64,000 nt of DNA. It comes from Chryseotalea sp. WA131a (GTDB lineage: Bacteria; Bacteroidota; Bacteroidia; Cytophagales; Cyclobacteriaceae). Shown here piece after piece: positions 50,726 to 60,581 of this stretch (position 1 is its first letter; every line of letters starts with the position of its first letter). Location of the stretch: contig CP073016.1 of the NCBI GenBank assembly GCA_025370075.1, positions 3,038,001-3,102,000 on the forward strand. Reading direction: 5' to 3'. A program made the position numbers and the translations under genes. The notes under the pieces were generated by a model that worked only from the letters and a program-made list of their open reading frames with translations, ran no database searches and had not been told where the DNA came from.

Positions 50726-52066
50726 ATGAACTCTACGTTAATCACAAATGCAAAAATAGTCAACGAAGGCAAGGTCTTTGAAGGTGATGTACTAATTAAA
50801 GGATCATTCATTGAAAAAATCGGTGCCGATTTGCAAAACCATCCTGCCAAAGAAGTAATGGACGCCAATGGCCAATGGTTGTTGCCGGGTGCTATTGATG
50901 ATCAGGTTCATTTTCGTGAACCCGGCCTAACACACAAGGGCGAAATCTTTACCGAATCAAGAGCGGCTGTGGCAGGGGGCGTTACTTCTTATATGGAGAT
51001 GCCCAACACCAATCCGCCCGTGTTCACCGAGCAATTGCTGGAAGACAAATACCAAATCGCTGCAAAAAAATCGCTGGCCAATTATTCTTTTTTCATGGGC
51101 ACTTCCAACGACAACTTGGAAGAGGTGATGAAGACCGATGTTAAAAAAGTGTGTGGCTTAAAAATATTCATGGGGTCTTCCACCGGAAATTTATTGGTAG
51201 ATGATTCCAAAATATTGGAAGCAATTTTCGCTAGGTTTCCTTCCATTATCGCTACCCATTGCGAAGACGAACCGACCATTCGCAAAAACCTAGCTGACTA
51301 CAAAGAAAAATACGGTGACGATTGTCCAGTGGCCTACCACCCGCTCATTCGCAATGAAGAAGCTTGCTACAAATCTTCCTCGTTTGCTACAGGCTTGGCT
51401 AAAAAGCATGGAACACGTCTTCACGTTTTGCATATCTCTACCGCCAAGGAAACACATCTTTTTGACAACACGTTGCCGCTCGAAAAAAAGAAGATTACAG
51501 CCGAAGCTTGTATCCATCATTTGTGGTTTAACGAGGCCGATTATGAAAAGAAAGGCATGAACATCAAATGGAATCCGGCTATCAAAAAAGCAACTGATCA
51601 ACAAGAAATTTTGAAGGCGCTATTGGACAACCGCATCGATGTGATTGCCACCGACCATGCCCCGCACACGCGCGAAGAAAAAGCTCAAAAATATTTTCAC
51701 GCTCCTTCAGGCGGACCATTGGTTCAACATAGTATGGTGGCGATGCTAGAATTTTATCATCAAGGAAAAATCACGCTTGAGCAAATCGTGCAGAAGATGA
51801 GTCATAACGTGGCCATTCTTTTTCAAATTGATAGACGCGGCTTTATACGCGAAGGATATTATGCAGACTTGGTATTGGTAGATCCACAGCAACCTTGGAA
51901 GGTGGAAAAAGATAATATTTTAGCCAAGTGTGGTTGGTCGCCATTCGAGGGGCAAACCTTTCAGTCGGCTGTTACGAATACGTGGATTTCAGGGCATCAT
52001 GCCTATGCCAATGGGATTTTTAACGAGCACAAGATGGGCGAGCGGTTGAGTTTTAACAGAGATTGA
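50726..52066 (+). CDS. pyrC: Dihydroorotase
   Basis: A 446-residue amidohydrolase of the class-I dihydroorotase type. DDQVHFREPGLTHKG near 57-71 contains the HxH/HFR metal and substrate site, EMPNTNPPV and LKIFMGSSTGNL (carbamylated-lysine region) follow, then HCEDEP, LHVLHIST and VIATDHAPHTREEK with further metal ligands. It closes the dihydroorotate ring in pyrimidine synthesis. Normal length; start ATG 50726. The only pyrimidine gene here. TATCTTTA at 50711-50718 resembles a -7 element. Confidence 0.92.
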   Translation: MNSTLITNAKIVNEGKVFEGDVLIKGSFIEKIGADLQNHPAKEVMDANGQWLLPGAIDDQVHFREPGLTHKGEIFTESRAAVAGGVTSYMEMPNTNPPVFTEQLLEDKYQIAAKKSLANYSFFMGTSNDNLEEVMKTDVKKVCGLKIFMGSSTGNLLVDDSKILEAIFARFPSIIATHCEDEPTIRKNLADYKEKYGDDCPVAYHPLIRNEEACYKSSSFATGLAKKHGTRLHVLHISTAKETHLFDNTLPLEKKKITAEACIHHLWFNEADYEKKGMNIKWNPAIKKATDQQEILKALLDNRIDVIATDHAPHTREEKAQKYFHAPSGGPLVQHSMVAMLEFYHQGKITLEQIVQKMSHNVAILFQIDRRGFIREGYYADLVLVDPQQPWKVEKDNILAKCGWSPFEGQTFQSAVTNTWISGHHAYANGIFNEHKMGERLSFNRD

Positions 52067-52067
52067 T

Positions 52068-52098
52068 TTTGGATTTTACCCGAAGCTATCTACCTTTG
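52068..52098 (+). promoter_or_regulatory. Bacteroidota promoter for tRNA-His
   Basis: TTTG at 52068-52071, exactly 19 bases, then TACCTTTG at 52091-52098. A textbook match to the -33/-7 consensus; the transcript would begin near 52104 and run into the tRNA. Confidence 0.8.
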
Positions 52099-52175
52099 CA
52101 GTCCTTTATCCTCCTAAGCCTCAGCTGGGGTAGGTTAAATGAATTCTCCTTCGCTAAAGTTACGGAGGAAAAAAC

Positions 52176-52250
52176 GGTGGATGTAGTTCAGTTGGTTAGA
52201 ACATCAGATTGTGATTCTGAGGGTCGTGGGTTCGAGTCCCATCATTCACC
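52176..52250 (+). tRNA. tRNA-His (GTG anticodon)
   Basis: Full cloverleaf. Acceptor GTGGATG (52177-52183) pairs with CATTCAC (52243-52249), with one G-T wobble; an extra G at -1 (52176) faces C73 (52250), the identity mark of tRNA-His. D loop AGTTCAGTTGGTTAG; anticodon arm CAGATT-GTG-ATTCTG; T arm GTGGG-TTCGAGT-CCCAT. The 3' CCA is not fully encoded. Its promoter and terminator are both visible. A 113-codon open frame over this region is rejected. Confidence 0.96.
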
Positions 52251-52259
52251 CAAAAAAAT

Positions 52260-52287
52260 AAAGCTCTGCGAACGTGGAGCTTTTTTT
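52260..52287 (+). terminator. Terminator of the tRNA-His transcript
   Basis: AAGCTC (52261-52266) / GAGCTT (52277-52282) around a ten-base loop followed by TTTTTTT. Confidence 0.8.
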
Positions 52288-52373
52288 ATTTACAATTCGA
52301 GTGCCGTTTCGCTAGGCGGGCAAAGAACTTGCTCGAGCCAAAGGCTCAGCATCCCATCGCCACTCCTAAAATT

Positions 52374-52400
52374 TAAACCCCGCGAAAGCGGGTTTTCTTT
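52374..52400 (+). terminator. Second terminator-like hairpin downstream of tRNA-His
   Basis: AAACCCCGC-GAAA-GCGGGTTTTC with a GNRA-type loop and one bulged C, ending TTTTCTTT. No gene is seen between this and the first terminator (52288-52373), nor in 52401-52509. Confidence 0.55.
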
Positions 52401-52509
52401 ATGACGGAGTTTTACATATACTGAGGTAAACAATTCATTTTATATCCGTCATGCGAATGTTGTAAAAGCGCGCTTGAAACAGTAAAGACTCCTTGACTCT
52501 CTTTCTAAA

Positions 52510-55500
52510 TTACTTTTTATTATCAATAATCGCCTTCATCTGCTTATTCATCAATACAGGATTGATCGCATCGATGCCTGTCTTGAGTGTAGTTTCCAAT
52601 TTTCCAAGATGGCTATCCAGTTCTTTGTTAAGTTCTTCAAAAACTTTGTACGCACCAGCTGTAGGTTTGCCATCGCCTGTCTCCAAACTTCTCCTTAAAG
52701 CTGAAAGACGATTGCCCAACTTGATGGGGAAGTTTAATGGGTCCTGGCCGCTGCGGTTTTTTGTCTGGTACAAATCTTCTTCGATGGCAGTTATCTTGGC
52801 AATCAATTCTTTCGCTGATGCTGAGAAAGTTGGATCGTTTACTTCTTTAGCGCGTTCTTCAATTTGTTTTTTCAAATCGCGTATTCGGATGACGGCTTCG
52901 TTAGTAGCCGATTCGCGGTCGCGGATTTTTATTGCCAAGTCAAACGTCTCTTTCAAGTCGGATTCACTTACACCTTTTACATTCGGATTCATTTTTACAT
53001 TGAATGAATACGTTTGCGAATAGCTCCCTGCTTTAAAGCGAACCTGATATTTCCCAATGGGTGCCTCAGGTCCATTCTGCGGACGGGCGCCCCAGATGAT
53101 GATACCATCAAAAATAGTAGCGCCTTCATAACGACCGTTCCATCTAAAAGTATTTAATCCCGCGGCAGCGGTTGGCTTGCTGTCGCCACCACCCCAAAAG
53201 TCTCCGGCAATCGGTTTCTCTTCGGACTTTGTGCCAATGAACTTGCGCACCAGATTTCCATTGGCATCTAAAATTTCAATTTTAACTGTGTCTACTTTGT
53301 CTTTTAGATAATATTGAAAAGCCGCATCGTACACACCGCGAATCGCATCACTCGGCTGAAACAGAATCGCATTTTGTTTCATCAATTCAGGTGTGAGTTG
53401 ACGCAGTGGATTGATGTCGTCTAAAATCCAAAACCCACGACCGTGTGTTCCTAATACCACATCATCGTTCTTGACTACTAAATCGCGAATAGGTGTATCG
53501 GGTAAATTTAATTGAAGCGGTTGCCAGTTATCGCCCGCGTTGAACGACACATACGCTCCATGTTCTGTTCCCAAAAACAAAAGCCCGGGACGGACATGGT
53601 CTTCACGTACTGATCTGGAGAAATGCCCGTCCTTAATTCCGGTTACAATCTTCGTCCATGTTTTTCCAAAATCCGTTGTTCTAAAAACATAAGGCTGGCG
53701 ATCATCCACTTGATAACGGAACGCAGCAACATAGGCAGTTCCCGCCTTGTGTCGCGACTCATCGATGATGGCTACAACCGAATTTTTTGGTAAGTCTTTG
53801 GGCGTGATGTTCGTCCAACTTTTTCCGCCATCGCGTGTGATGTTTATCTTTCCGTCATCAGAGCCTGCCCAAATGGTATTCACATCGTGAAACGAAGGAG
53901 CAAGTGCAAATACAGTCGCATAAATTTCTGGACCGTTCATGTCGCGCGTGATTTCTCCACCAGATATTCCTAATGTCTCGGGATCAGCATAGGTTAAGTC
54001 GGGAGAAATTTTTTCCCAGCTCTGCCCGTCATCGGTTGTTTTCCACACGTGCTGCGAGCAGGTATATAAAATTTTTGAATCCTTTGGTGAAAATACAATT
54101 GGGAATGTCCATTGCCAACGCTCGGGCAGTGAACTCGCAGGCTCTCCAGAAAAAAATCTTGGATAAACTTGAATGTCGCGTGTCTGTCCGGTCGAAACAT
54201 CTTTACGTGTGAGTAACGCTCCCTGACTACCGGCATAATAAATATTTGGATTATCGGGATGAGAAGTGATGTACCCGCTTTCTCCTCCGCCCACATCATA
54301 ACCCCATTCGCCTAGCACATTCATGTGGTTCCAACCTTCGCTTGGAACCGCAATGGTTGAGTTATCTTGTTGCGCGCCCGCTACATGATACGGCACATGG
54401 TTAGTGGTAGTAACATGATAAAATTGCGTGGTGATATAGTCTTCATCTGTCCAGCTTTTGCCACCATTCACAGACACGGCACCACCTCCATCATTGGAAG
54501 TAATCATACGCAGTGGGTTGTTTGGATCAATCCATAAATCGTGATTATCACCATGTGGCACTTTTATCTCCGTGTCGAACTTCACACCGCCATCGGTCGA
54601 TTTCCAAAAATCCACGTTCAAACAATAGACGGTCTCGCGATCAAATGGATCGGCATAAATGCGCGAATAGTAAAATGCCCGTTGGCGTAACTTCCTTTCA
54701 TCATTTGTTTTCTTCCACGTAGCACCGGCATCATCACTTCGGTAGACTCCACCATCGTTCGCCTCTACAATTGCCCATAGTCTTTTGTTATCAGCCGGTG
54801 ATACCGTTATCCCAATTTTGCCCAATGGCCCTTCAGGCATGCCGGGATTTTTGGTCAATTCATTCCAAGTCTCTCCCCCATTTTCAGATTTCCATAGTTT
54901 ACAATCAGGCCCACCGCCCCACATCTTCCACGTTCTCCGGTAGACTTGCCAGGTAGACGCATATAATATCTTTGGATTCGTTCGATCAATAATCAAATCA
55001 GCAGCTCCGGCCTTTGGGCTTACATATAAAACCTTCTTCCATGTATTACCCCCATCAATAGATTTAAACACACCTCTCTCTTCATTATCACCGTAAGGAT
55101 GACCGAGTGCAGCCACATAAACAATGTCAGGATTGGTAGGATGTACACGAATTCGAGAAATCGCTTGTGTTTCTTTCAGGCCGAGAGAGCGCCATGTTTT
55201 TCCACCATCGGTCGTTTTATAAACCCCGTCACCTTGTGTGATGCTTCCACGAAGTTGTGTCTCGCCTCCCCCGATGTAGACAACATCAGGATTGGTCTCG
55301 GCAACCGCCACAGCACCTATAGATGAAGAAGAAATTTGTCCGTCAGTTACAGGAGCCCATTCTTGTCCGCCATCGGTCGTCTTCCAAAGTCCACCACCAG
55401 TAGCGCCAAAGTAATATTCATTGATTCTACCCGGGCTTCCGGACGCGCCCAAAGAACGCCCCCCTCGTGCCGGGCCAATGTTGCGCCATTTTAGTTTGTC

Positions 55501-55581
55501 AAAATATTTGGAGTCAATGGTTTGGGCGTGCACTTGCACCATTTCCGAAAGTAAAAGTAGGAGGTAGATGATCTTATTCAT
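52510..55581 (-). CDS. Exported BNR/VPS10-type beta-propeller protein
   Basis: A 1023-residue secreted protein with signal peptide MNKIIYLLLLLSEMVQVHAQ. From residue 30 to about 700 it has many Asp-box/BNR repeats such as GGLWKTTDGGQEW, GVYKTTDGGKTW, GVFKSIDGGNTWKK and VWKTTDDGQSWEK, forming one or two beta-propellers of the sortilin/VPS10 type; the rest is a beta domain and a C-terminal helical region. Such proteins are common in Bacteroidota and Acidobacteria and may bind or process extracellular polymers. It is in line with the symporter and AraC genes; the last part of the minus-strand block. Confidence 0.85.
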   Translation of the reverse strand: MNKIIYLLLLLSEMVQVHAQTIDSKYFDKLKWRNIGPARGGRSLGASGSPGRINEYYFGATGGGLWKTTDGGQEWAPVTDGQISSSSIGAVAVAETNPDVVYIGGGETQLRGSITQGDGVYKTTDGGKTWRSLGLKETQAISRIRVHPTNPDIVYVAALGHPYGDNEERGVFKSIDGGNTWKKVLYVSPKAGAADLIIDRTNPKILYASTWQVYRRTWKMWGGGPDCKLWKSENGGETWNELTKNPGMPEGPLGKIGITVSPADNKRLWAIVEANDGGVYRSDDAGATWKKTNDERKLRQRAFYYSRIYADPFDRETVYCLNVDFWKSTDGGVKFDTEIKVPHGDNHDLWIDPNNPLRMITSNDGGGAVSVNGGKSWTDEDYITTQFYHVTTTNHVPYHVAGAQQDNSTIAVPSEGWNHMNVLGEWGYDVGGGESGYITSHPDNPNIYYAGSQGALLTRKDVSTGQTRDIQVYPRFFSGEPASSLPERWQWTFPIVFSPKDSKILYTCSQHVWKTTDDGQSWEKISPDLTYADPETLGISGGEITRDMNGPEIYATVFALAPSFHDVNTIWAGSDDGKINITRDGGKSWTNITPKDLPKNSVVAIIDESRHKAGTAYVAAFRYQVDDRQPYVFRTTDFGKTWTKIVTGIKDGHFSRSVREDHVRPGLLFLGTEHGAYVSFNAGDNWQPLQLNLPDTPIRDLVVKNDDVVLGTHGRGFWILDDINPLRQLTPELMKQNAILFQPSDAIRGVYDAAFQYYLKDKVDTVKIEILDANGNLVRKFIGTKSEEKPIAGDFWGGGDSKPTAAAGLNTFRWNGRYEGATIFDGIIIWGARPQNGPEAPIGKYQVRFKAGSYSQTYSFNVKMNPNVKGVSESDLKETFDLAIKIRDRESATNEAVIRIRDLKKQIEERAKEVNDPTFSASAKELIAKITAIEEDLYQTKNRSGQDPLNFPIKLGNRLSALRRSLETGDGKPTAGAYKVFEELNKELDSHLGKLETTLKTGIDAINPVLMNKQMKAIIDNKK

Positions 55582-55725
55582 AGAGGTAGGTTATACTGAA
55601 AAGTACGAAAAAGATTTTTGTGAATGGAGTAAATATATATTGATGAATATTGCAGAGTATGAGTGGTTGATAATAACACCAAATTTTTATTTATTGAGCA
55701 ATGGAGTAGGAAACTGCAGACTAGA

Positions 55726-57414
55726 TTATCCGGCAATCCCCCACGGGCTAAATAGTATCCATAAAAAGATAACACTGCCTATCAAAAGTAGTGTGAGCCA
55801 AAAATCAGTTGAGTAGCTTTCTCCTTTAACCGAAGGAGTTCGTTTATACGTTACCAATTTTAGTTGCTCTTCCGATTGTGCCGGTGCCGTGAAGCTCACA
55901 AGAATCAATATCGCACCGCAAATGAGAAACAGAAATAGTGCAAAATGCAAGAAGTTAATGCCTAGCATAAATTGAAGAAAACTTCCTTCCTCCACATGAA
56001 TCATTCCCTCTTTTGCCAAGTATTCAGTTACTAATCGCGAAACGCCAATCACAAACCCTGCCCACAGCGAAACAATAGCTCCGCGCGCATTAATGCGTTT
56101 TATGAATAGACCCAACAAAAACACACAAGCGATAGGTGGAGAAATATATGCCTGAATGTTTTGCAAATAATGAAACATGCCCCCTCCCATCAGGGTTCTC
56201 ATAAAAGGTATCCAACTTAAACTCACAATCACCAGCACGATGGTTGCAACCTGGCCCACCAATACCAATTGCTTTTCGGATGCTTGTGGCTTGAAGCGCT
56301 TATAAAAATCGATCGTGAATAATGTAGACGAAGAATTGAACGCAGATGATAGTGAACTCATCAAGGCAGCAAGTAGTGCAGCAATGGCTAGTCCTTTGAT
56401 TCCCACAGGAAGCAACGCAGTGATCATAGCGGGCATGGCTTGATCAGCATTGTCCAACGAAAACGAAAGCAATCCTTTTTTAGCTAACGCGAAAGCAATG
56501 ATGCCTGGCATTAAAAAAATAAATACAGGAAGAAGTTTTAGAAAGCCTGCAAACAAAGTACCCTTTCGTGCCTGACTAATATCCTTTGCCGACAATACCT
56601 TCTGAACGATAAACTGATCGGTACACCAATACCACACGCCCAGGATCGGAGCACCAAACAACATTCCTGTCCAAGGGTAATTTGTATCCGACACGAGCCG
56701 CCATAAGTTAAAAAATTGAGACACACTTGGACTGCCCGATTCTGAGTTTGCCACGGCAATGGTATGCGTCATCTCATTCCATCCACCCAATTGGTGCAAC
56801 CCAAAAAACGTAACGGCAATTGTTCCTGCCAATAAAATGACCGTTTGAAGTAGATCGGTGTAAATAACGGCTGTCAATCCACCAAGTACCGTATACAATC
56901 CAGTTGACAGTACAATGATGATCGCGCCCGTCCAAAACGGAATTCCAAACATGTCGAAGATCAAGGCGCCTGAAAAAATGATAAGTGAAATTTTAGTAAG
57001 CACGTAAGCTAATATGGACACCACCGAGAGATACGTTCGCGCAGCAGGGGAGTACCGCATCTCTAAAAACTGGGGCATGGTGTACACACCTGTTTTGAGA
57101 TAGAAGGGCACAAACACCCACCCTAAAATAATCAGCACCAACGAAGCTAGAATTTCAAACTGTGCATTGGGCATATCCGCTCGCGCCCCAGAGCCGGCAA
57201 GTCCCAAAATAATTTCAGAGCCAATGTTAGATGCAAAGAGCGCTGAGCCGATTACAATCCACCCCTCACTTTTTCCCGATAGAAAATAATCGGCAGATGC
57301 CGCCTCACTGTTGCTGTGCTTGCGCCTGAGGGTTGCCCACCGGGCAACGTAAAAGACAACTCCAAAATAGGCAAGTACAATAAAGATATCGAACGAACTC
57401 AGGTTTGTAATCAT
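55726..57414 (-). CDS. Sodium:solute symporter (SSS family)
   Basis: A 562-residue membrane protein with about 13-14 helices. GLYTVLGGLTAVIYTDLLQT near 150-170 and ALLAALMSSLSSAFNSSSTL near 340-360 are the SSS-family signatures, with SGLT-like sugar or inositol carriers as close types. It takes up a small solute with Na+. The gene lies between the AraC regulator and the BNR protein and may import the compound processed by the divergent PhyH and AKR enzymes. Substrate not readable. Confidence 0.9.
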   Translation of the reverse strand: MITNLSSFDIFIVLAYFGVVFYVARWATLRRKHSNSEAASADYFLSGKSEGWIVIGSALFASNIGSEIILGLAGSGARADMPNAQFEILASLVLIILGWVFVPFYLKTGVYTMPQFLEMRYSPAARTYLSVVSILAYVLTKISLIIFSGALIFDMFGIPFWTGAIIIVLSTGLYTVLGGLTAVIYTDLLQTVILLAGTIAVTFFGLHQLGGWNEMTHTIAVANSESGSPSVSQFFNLWRLVSDTNYPWTGMLFGAPILGVWYWCTDQFIVQKVLSAKDISQARKGTLFAGFLKLLPVFIFLMPGIIAFALAKKGLLSFSLDNADQAMPAMITALLPVGIKGLAIAALLAALMSSLSSAFNSSSTLFTIDFYKRFKPQASEKQLVLVGQVATIVLVIVSLSWIPFMRTLMGGGMFHYLQNIQAYISPPIACVFLLGLFIKRINARGAIVSLWAGFVIGVSRLVTEYLAKEGMIHVEEGSFLQFMLGINFLHFALFLFLICGAILILVSFTAPAQSEEQLKLVTYKRTPSVKGESYSTDFWLTLLLIGSVIFLWILFSPWGIAG

Positions 57415-57453
57415 GTCGAAAAGTTTGGTGGCTATAAGTTAGGTAAAGATTAA

Positions 57454-58308
57454 TTAGTTAAGTGCATGTGAGTACCGTTTTTTGAAATGCAGCGGGTTTT
57501 CCTTGGCATACTTGTTAAACGTTTTGTTGAAATACGACAAGTTGGTGAAGCCGCTCTCGAAGCAAGCTTCCGTTACGTTATTACCCCTCAACAATGATTT
57601 CTTGGCTTGGTTGACACGGTACTGATTTAAATATTCAGTAAACGTCATAGCAGTCATTCGCTTGAAGTACCGGCAGAAAGCAGCCATCGATAAACTACAA
57701 AGGCTCACTACTTCATTCACATCTATTTTCTCTTGATAATGTTCTTCTACATACCTGTAAATTCTTTTGATGCGCTGTTGCTCTTTCAAATTGTAGTTGT
57801 GTTCCACAGGTGAAATGTTGAGCACTTTACTTTCCGTGCTGGTGGCAAGCAGTTGAAAGATTTCTAACAATAAGATCCATTGCCGAAAGTGGTTCTGTTG
57901 CACCATCTCCTTTAATTTTTCGCCCACCATCCGTTTGGTTTCGCCATCGAACGCAATGGCTTTTCGCGCTTTTAAAAACAATGTTCGAATGTCCGAAAGT
58001 TCTGGTATATGATCGAGTGCTGCTTCCAGAAAATCCTCCTGCAATTGGATCACAATTTTTTCATATTCCGTACGAATACCGTAGTCAAAATTTAGATGGG
58101 GAATATTCGGCCCCATAAACACGAGATCACTACCGTTAAATAAAGAGATGTGATTACCAATATGCCGCGTGCCATCTGCCCCAGCGATAAAAATCAATTC
58201 ATATTCCGGATGGTAATGCCAATAGAAAATCTCATTCAGTCGAGGATTTTTCAAAATCCTGAACGAGCTTCCCTCATCGGGTTTTACTTTTTCAAGTTTG
58301 ATCTTCAT
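57454..58308 (-). CDS. AraC-family transcriptional regulator
   Basis: A 284-residue regulator: an N-terminal cupin-like sensing domain (FYWHYHPEYELIFIAGADGTRHIG with the HYHPEYEL pattern), and a C-terminal AraC DNA-binding domain with two HTH helices: INVNEVVSLCSLSMAAFCRYFKRMTAMTFTEYLNQYRVNQA in parts and VTEACFESGFTNLSYFNKTFNKYAKENPLHFKKR in parts. It sits between the symporter and the divergent PhyH gene; the 140-base gap is the natural target. The effector is probably the same compound that the symporter imports. Confidence 0.92.
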   Translation of the reverse strand: MKIKLEKVKPDEGSSFRILKNPRLNEIFYWHYHPEYELIFIAGADGTRHIGNHISLFNGSDLVFMGPNIPHLNFDYGIRTEYEKIVIQLQEDFLEAALDHIPELSDIRTLFLKARKAIAFDGETKRMVGEKLKEMVQQNHFRQWILLLEIFQLLATSTESKVLNISPVEHNYNLKEQQRIKRIYRYVEEHYQEKIDVNEVVSLCSLSMAAFCRYFKRMTAMTFTEYLNQYRVNQAKKSLLRGNNVTEACFESGFTNLSYFNKTFNKYAKENPLHFKKRYSHALN

Positions 58309-58448
58309 ACATCCTTTTTTTTGAGTTCGAATGTATCAAATTAATCAATACATTAACCCAAACATCAATGAAGAACAAAAAATGACAACTCCAGTGGAAA
58401 TTTCTACCTGTAAGCAGGAATACATTTGACTTATAAAACAAGCACAAT

Positions 58449-59441
58449 ATGGAAAAGAACGAACCCGCTACAATGGCGCCCACCATGGCGCCTACTATGA
58501 TCCCCAATCAGAATCATAAAGATATTCCTGGCAATCCTTCTACAGCTACTTCCAGTAAAATCAAATTAAGTGATCGCTCAAACGGTAAGCCCCTTCGGGT
58601 TTTATCAGAAGATGATTGGAAATTTTGGAAGCACAATGGCTACATCGTCATCAAAAATGCTGCACCAATAGAAAATTGTGAACGAATGGCTAAACTGCTT
58701 TGGGAGTTTGAAGAAAAAGATCCGAACGACCCATCAACTTGGTATGCGCCAGCACGTGCCGAAATGAAAATGAAGGAACTCACCAATACAGGTATGGTGG
58801 AAATCTACAATCACCAATATTTGTGGGACAATCGATCTGTGCAACGGATATACGATGCCTTTGTGGATATATGGGGAACAGAAAAACTTTGGGTAACCAT
58901 CGATCGTGCGAATTTGAATTTACCGATACGACCCGGTTACGAGTATAAAGGGTTTATTCATTGGGATTATGATCCAGAAACAAAACCACAAAACGTGCAA
59001 GGGGTTTTGGCATTGGCAGATCAAACCGATGAAAATATGGGCGGCTTTCAGTGCATCCCGGAATTGTTTCGCACCTATGATACCTGGAAACTGACACAAC
59101 CAGAAGACCGCGATCATTTCAAACCCGACACCACGGGATTTGAATTCGTTAAAGTAAAAATGGAAGCGGGCGATATGCTGATTTTCAACAGTGCACAACC
59201 TCATGGAATACGGCCAAACAACTCAGGCACAAAAGTGCGCATGGCACAATACATTTCCATGATGCCGGCTGAAGAGGACAACGATGGCATGCGCGAATGG
59301 CGTGTTAATTCATGGCGCAATCGAATTGCTCCAGAAGGTTATGCTTTTCCGGGTGATCCACGCAACTGGGAACAAACCAAATATCAACGTGCCGAACTCA
59401 CTCCGCTCGGGAAAAAATTATTAGGACTCGAAAAGTGGTAA
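58449..59441 (+). CDS. Phytanoyl-CoA dioxygenase (PhyH) family protein
   Basis: A 330-residue Fe(II)/2-oxoglutarate dioxygenase-fold protein. The iron triad is H171-x-D173 in GFIHWDYDPE and H252 in SAQPHGIRP; R255 or R262 probably binds 2-oxoglutarate. EDDWKFWKHNGYIVIKNAA is the typical N-terminal strand. The first 35 residues carry a low-complexity MAPTMAPTMIP stretch with no obvious function. TACATTTG at 58421-58428 looks like a -7 element. It is followed by an aldo/keto reductase two bases later, so the pair forms one operon opposite AraC. Substrate unknown. Confidence 0.85.
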   Translation: MEKNEPATMAPTMAPTMIPNQNHKDIPGNPSTATSSKIKLSDRSNGKPLRVLSEDDWKFWKHNGYIVIKNAAPIENCERMAKLLWEFEEKDPNDPSTWYAPARAEMKMKELTNTGMVEIYNHQYLWDNRSVQRIYDAFVDIWGTEKLWVTIDRANLNLPIRPGYEYKGFIHWDYDPETKPQNVQGVLALADQTDENMGGFQCIPELFRTYDTWKLTQPEDRDHFKPDTTGFEFVKVKMEAGDMLIFNSAQPHGIRPNNSGTKVRMAQYISMMPAEEDNDGMREWRVNSWRNRIAPEGYAFPGDPRNWEQTKYQRAELTPLGKKLLGLEKW

Positions 59442-59442
59442 G

Positions 59443-60258
59443 ATGAAACAACTTTTTTCAACGCTTAACAATGGCATTACTATGCCACTTTTAGGCTTAG
59501 GCGTTTACGACATGTATGGCCACGAAGCGGAGCAAGCCGTGACCAATGCCTTAGAAATAGGTTACCGCCTGATTGACACCGCTGCGATGTACAAAAATGA
59601 AACAGAGATTGGCAATGCGATTCGAAACAGCAATGTGCCCCGCAGCGAAATCTTTCTCACAACCAAGGTAGCCGATGGTGATCAGGGCTATGATCAAACC
59701 CTACGGGCATTTGACGCAAGCCATCAGAAACTGAATTGCGACTACATTGATTTGTACCTTGTACACTGGCCGATAAAGAAGACACGCAAGGACACTTGGA
59801 GAGCACTTGAAAAATTGTATGCCGAAAAAAGAGTGCGTGCCATCGGTGTAGCCAACTACCTTATCCCTTTTTTGCATGAGCTAGAAACGTATGGCAACAT
59901 CGTTCCCGCTGTAGATCAAGTTGAGTTTAGTCCGTATTTATTTCTGGAAGACCTACTGAACGAATGCATGATAAAAAATGTGCAACTGCAAGCCTACACA
60001 CCGCTGGTGCGTGGCCAGCGATTTAATGATCCAAAATTGATTGCTCTTGCAAATCAATACGAAAAAACCCCTGCCCAGATTATTTTGCGTTGGGCACTGC
60101 AGTTGGGTGTATCCACCATCCCAAAATCTTCTAACCTAAAAAGGCTAAAGGAGAATTTTGAGGTGTTTGATTTTACTATTTCAGATAAAGACATGAACAA
60201 TATCAATGCTTTTCATGAAAACTTCAGAGTGGTAGATGATCCGATGGTGTTGTTGTAA
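59443..60258 (+). CDS. Aldo/keto reductase
   Basis: A 271-residue NADPH-dependent oxidoreductase of 2,5-diketo-gluconate reductase type. LGVYDMYGHEAEQAV, DTAAMYKNETEIGNAI with the catalytic tyrosine, LTTKVAD with the lysine, and DLYLVHWP with the histidine complete the D-Y-K-H tetrad; IPKSSNLKRLKENFEVFDF is the C-terminal NADPH part. It follows PhyH by one base. Likely oxidises or reduces the same small carbonyl or sugar compound. Substrate unknown. Confidence 0.9.
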   Translation: MKQLFSTLNNGITMPLLGLGVYDMYGHEAEQAVTNALEIGYRLIDTAAMYKNETEIGNAIRNSNVPRSEIFLTTKVADGDQGYDQTLRAFDASHQKLNCDYIDLYLVHWPIKKTRKDTWRALEKLYAEKRVRAIGVANYLIPFLHELETYGNIVPAVDQVEFSPYLFLEDLLNECMIKNVQLQAYTPLVRGQRFNDPKLIALANQYEKTPAQIILRWALQLGVSTIPKSSNLKRLKENFEVFDFTISDKDMNNINAFHENFRVVDDPMVLL

Positions 60259-60581
60259 GGAAGATCAATAATGCTAATAAATTTTCCCTTCATCCTTAGG
60301 AATCATGGCGTAAACACTGTCAGATGAGATGTTCCAAAGATGACTTGCCGTTAACCACCGTCAGGTTATATATTCACTTTTGATTTTAGCCTAGTATAAG
60401 GTATCCTTTTCCTTCAATGTAAGATGATGTCACCTTGCAAATAAGAGAGATTTACACAAAAGAAAATAAAAAGAAAAAAGCTGCTCTTCACAATTTAATT
60501 TTAGATTCACGCAAGATTTAAATATAAAAACACTTTATGATTCCTACACTTGCAAACAAAATATTTTTAATAGCTTCGTGC
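60259..60581. other. Intergenic stretch with no recognised gene
   Basis: A 323-base gap between the aldo/keto reductase and the GH3 gene. A+T-rich, with purine-rich runs near 60455-60480. The minus strand carries no credible gene and no strong hairpin was seen. TACACTTG at 60545-60552 is a one-mismatch -7 element ahead of the chosen GH3 start. Confidence 0.5.

Noticed and set aside
52063..52404. A 113-codon open frame on the plus strand across the dihydroorotase stop and tRNA-His
   Set aside because: It contains the whole tRNA gene and both terminators and has no recognisable protein features.
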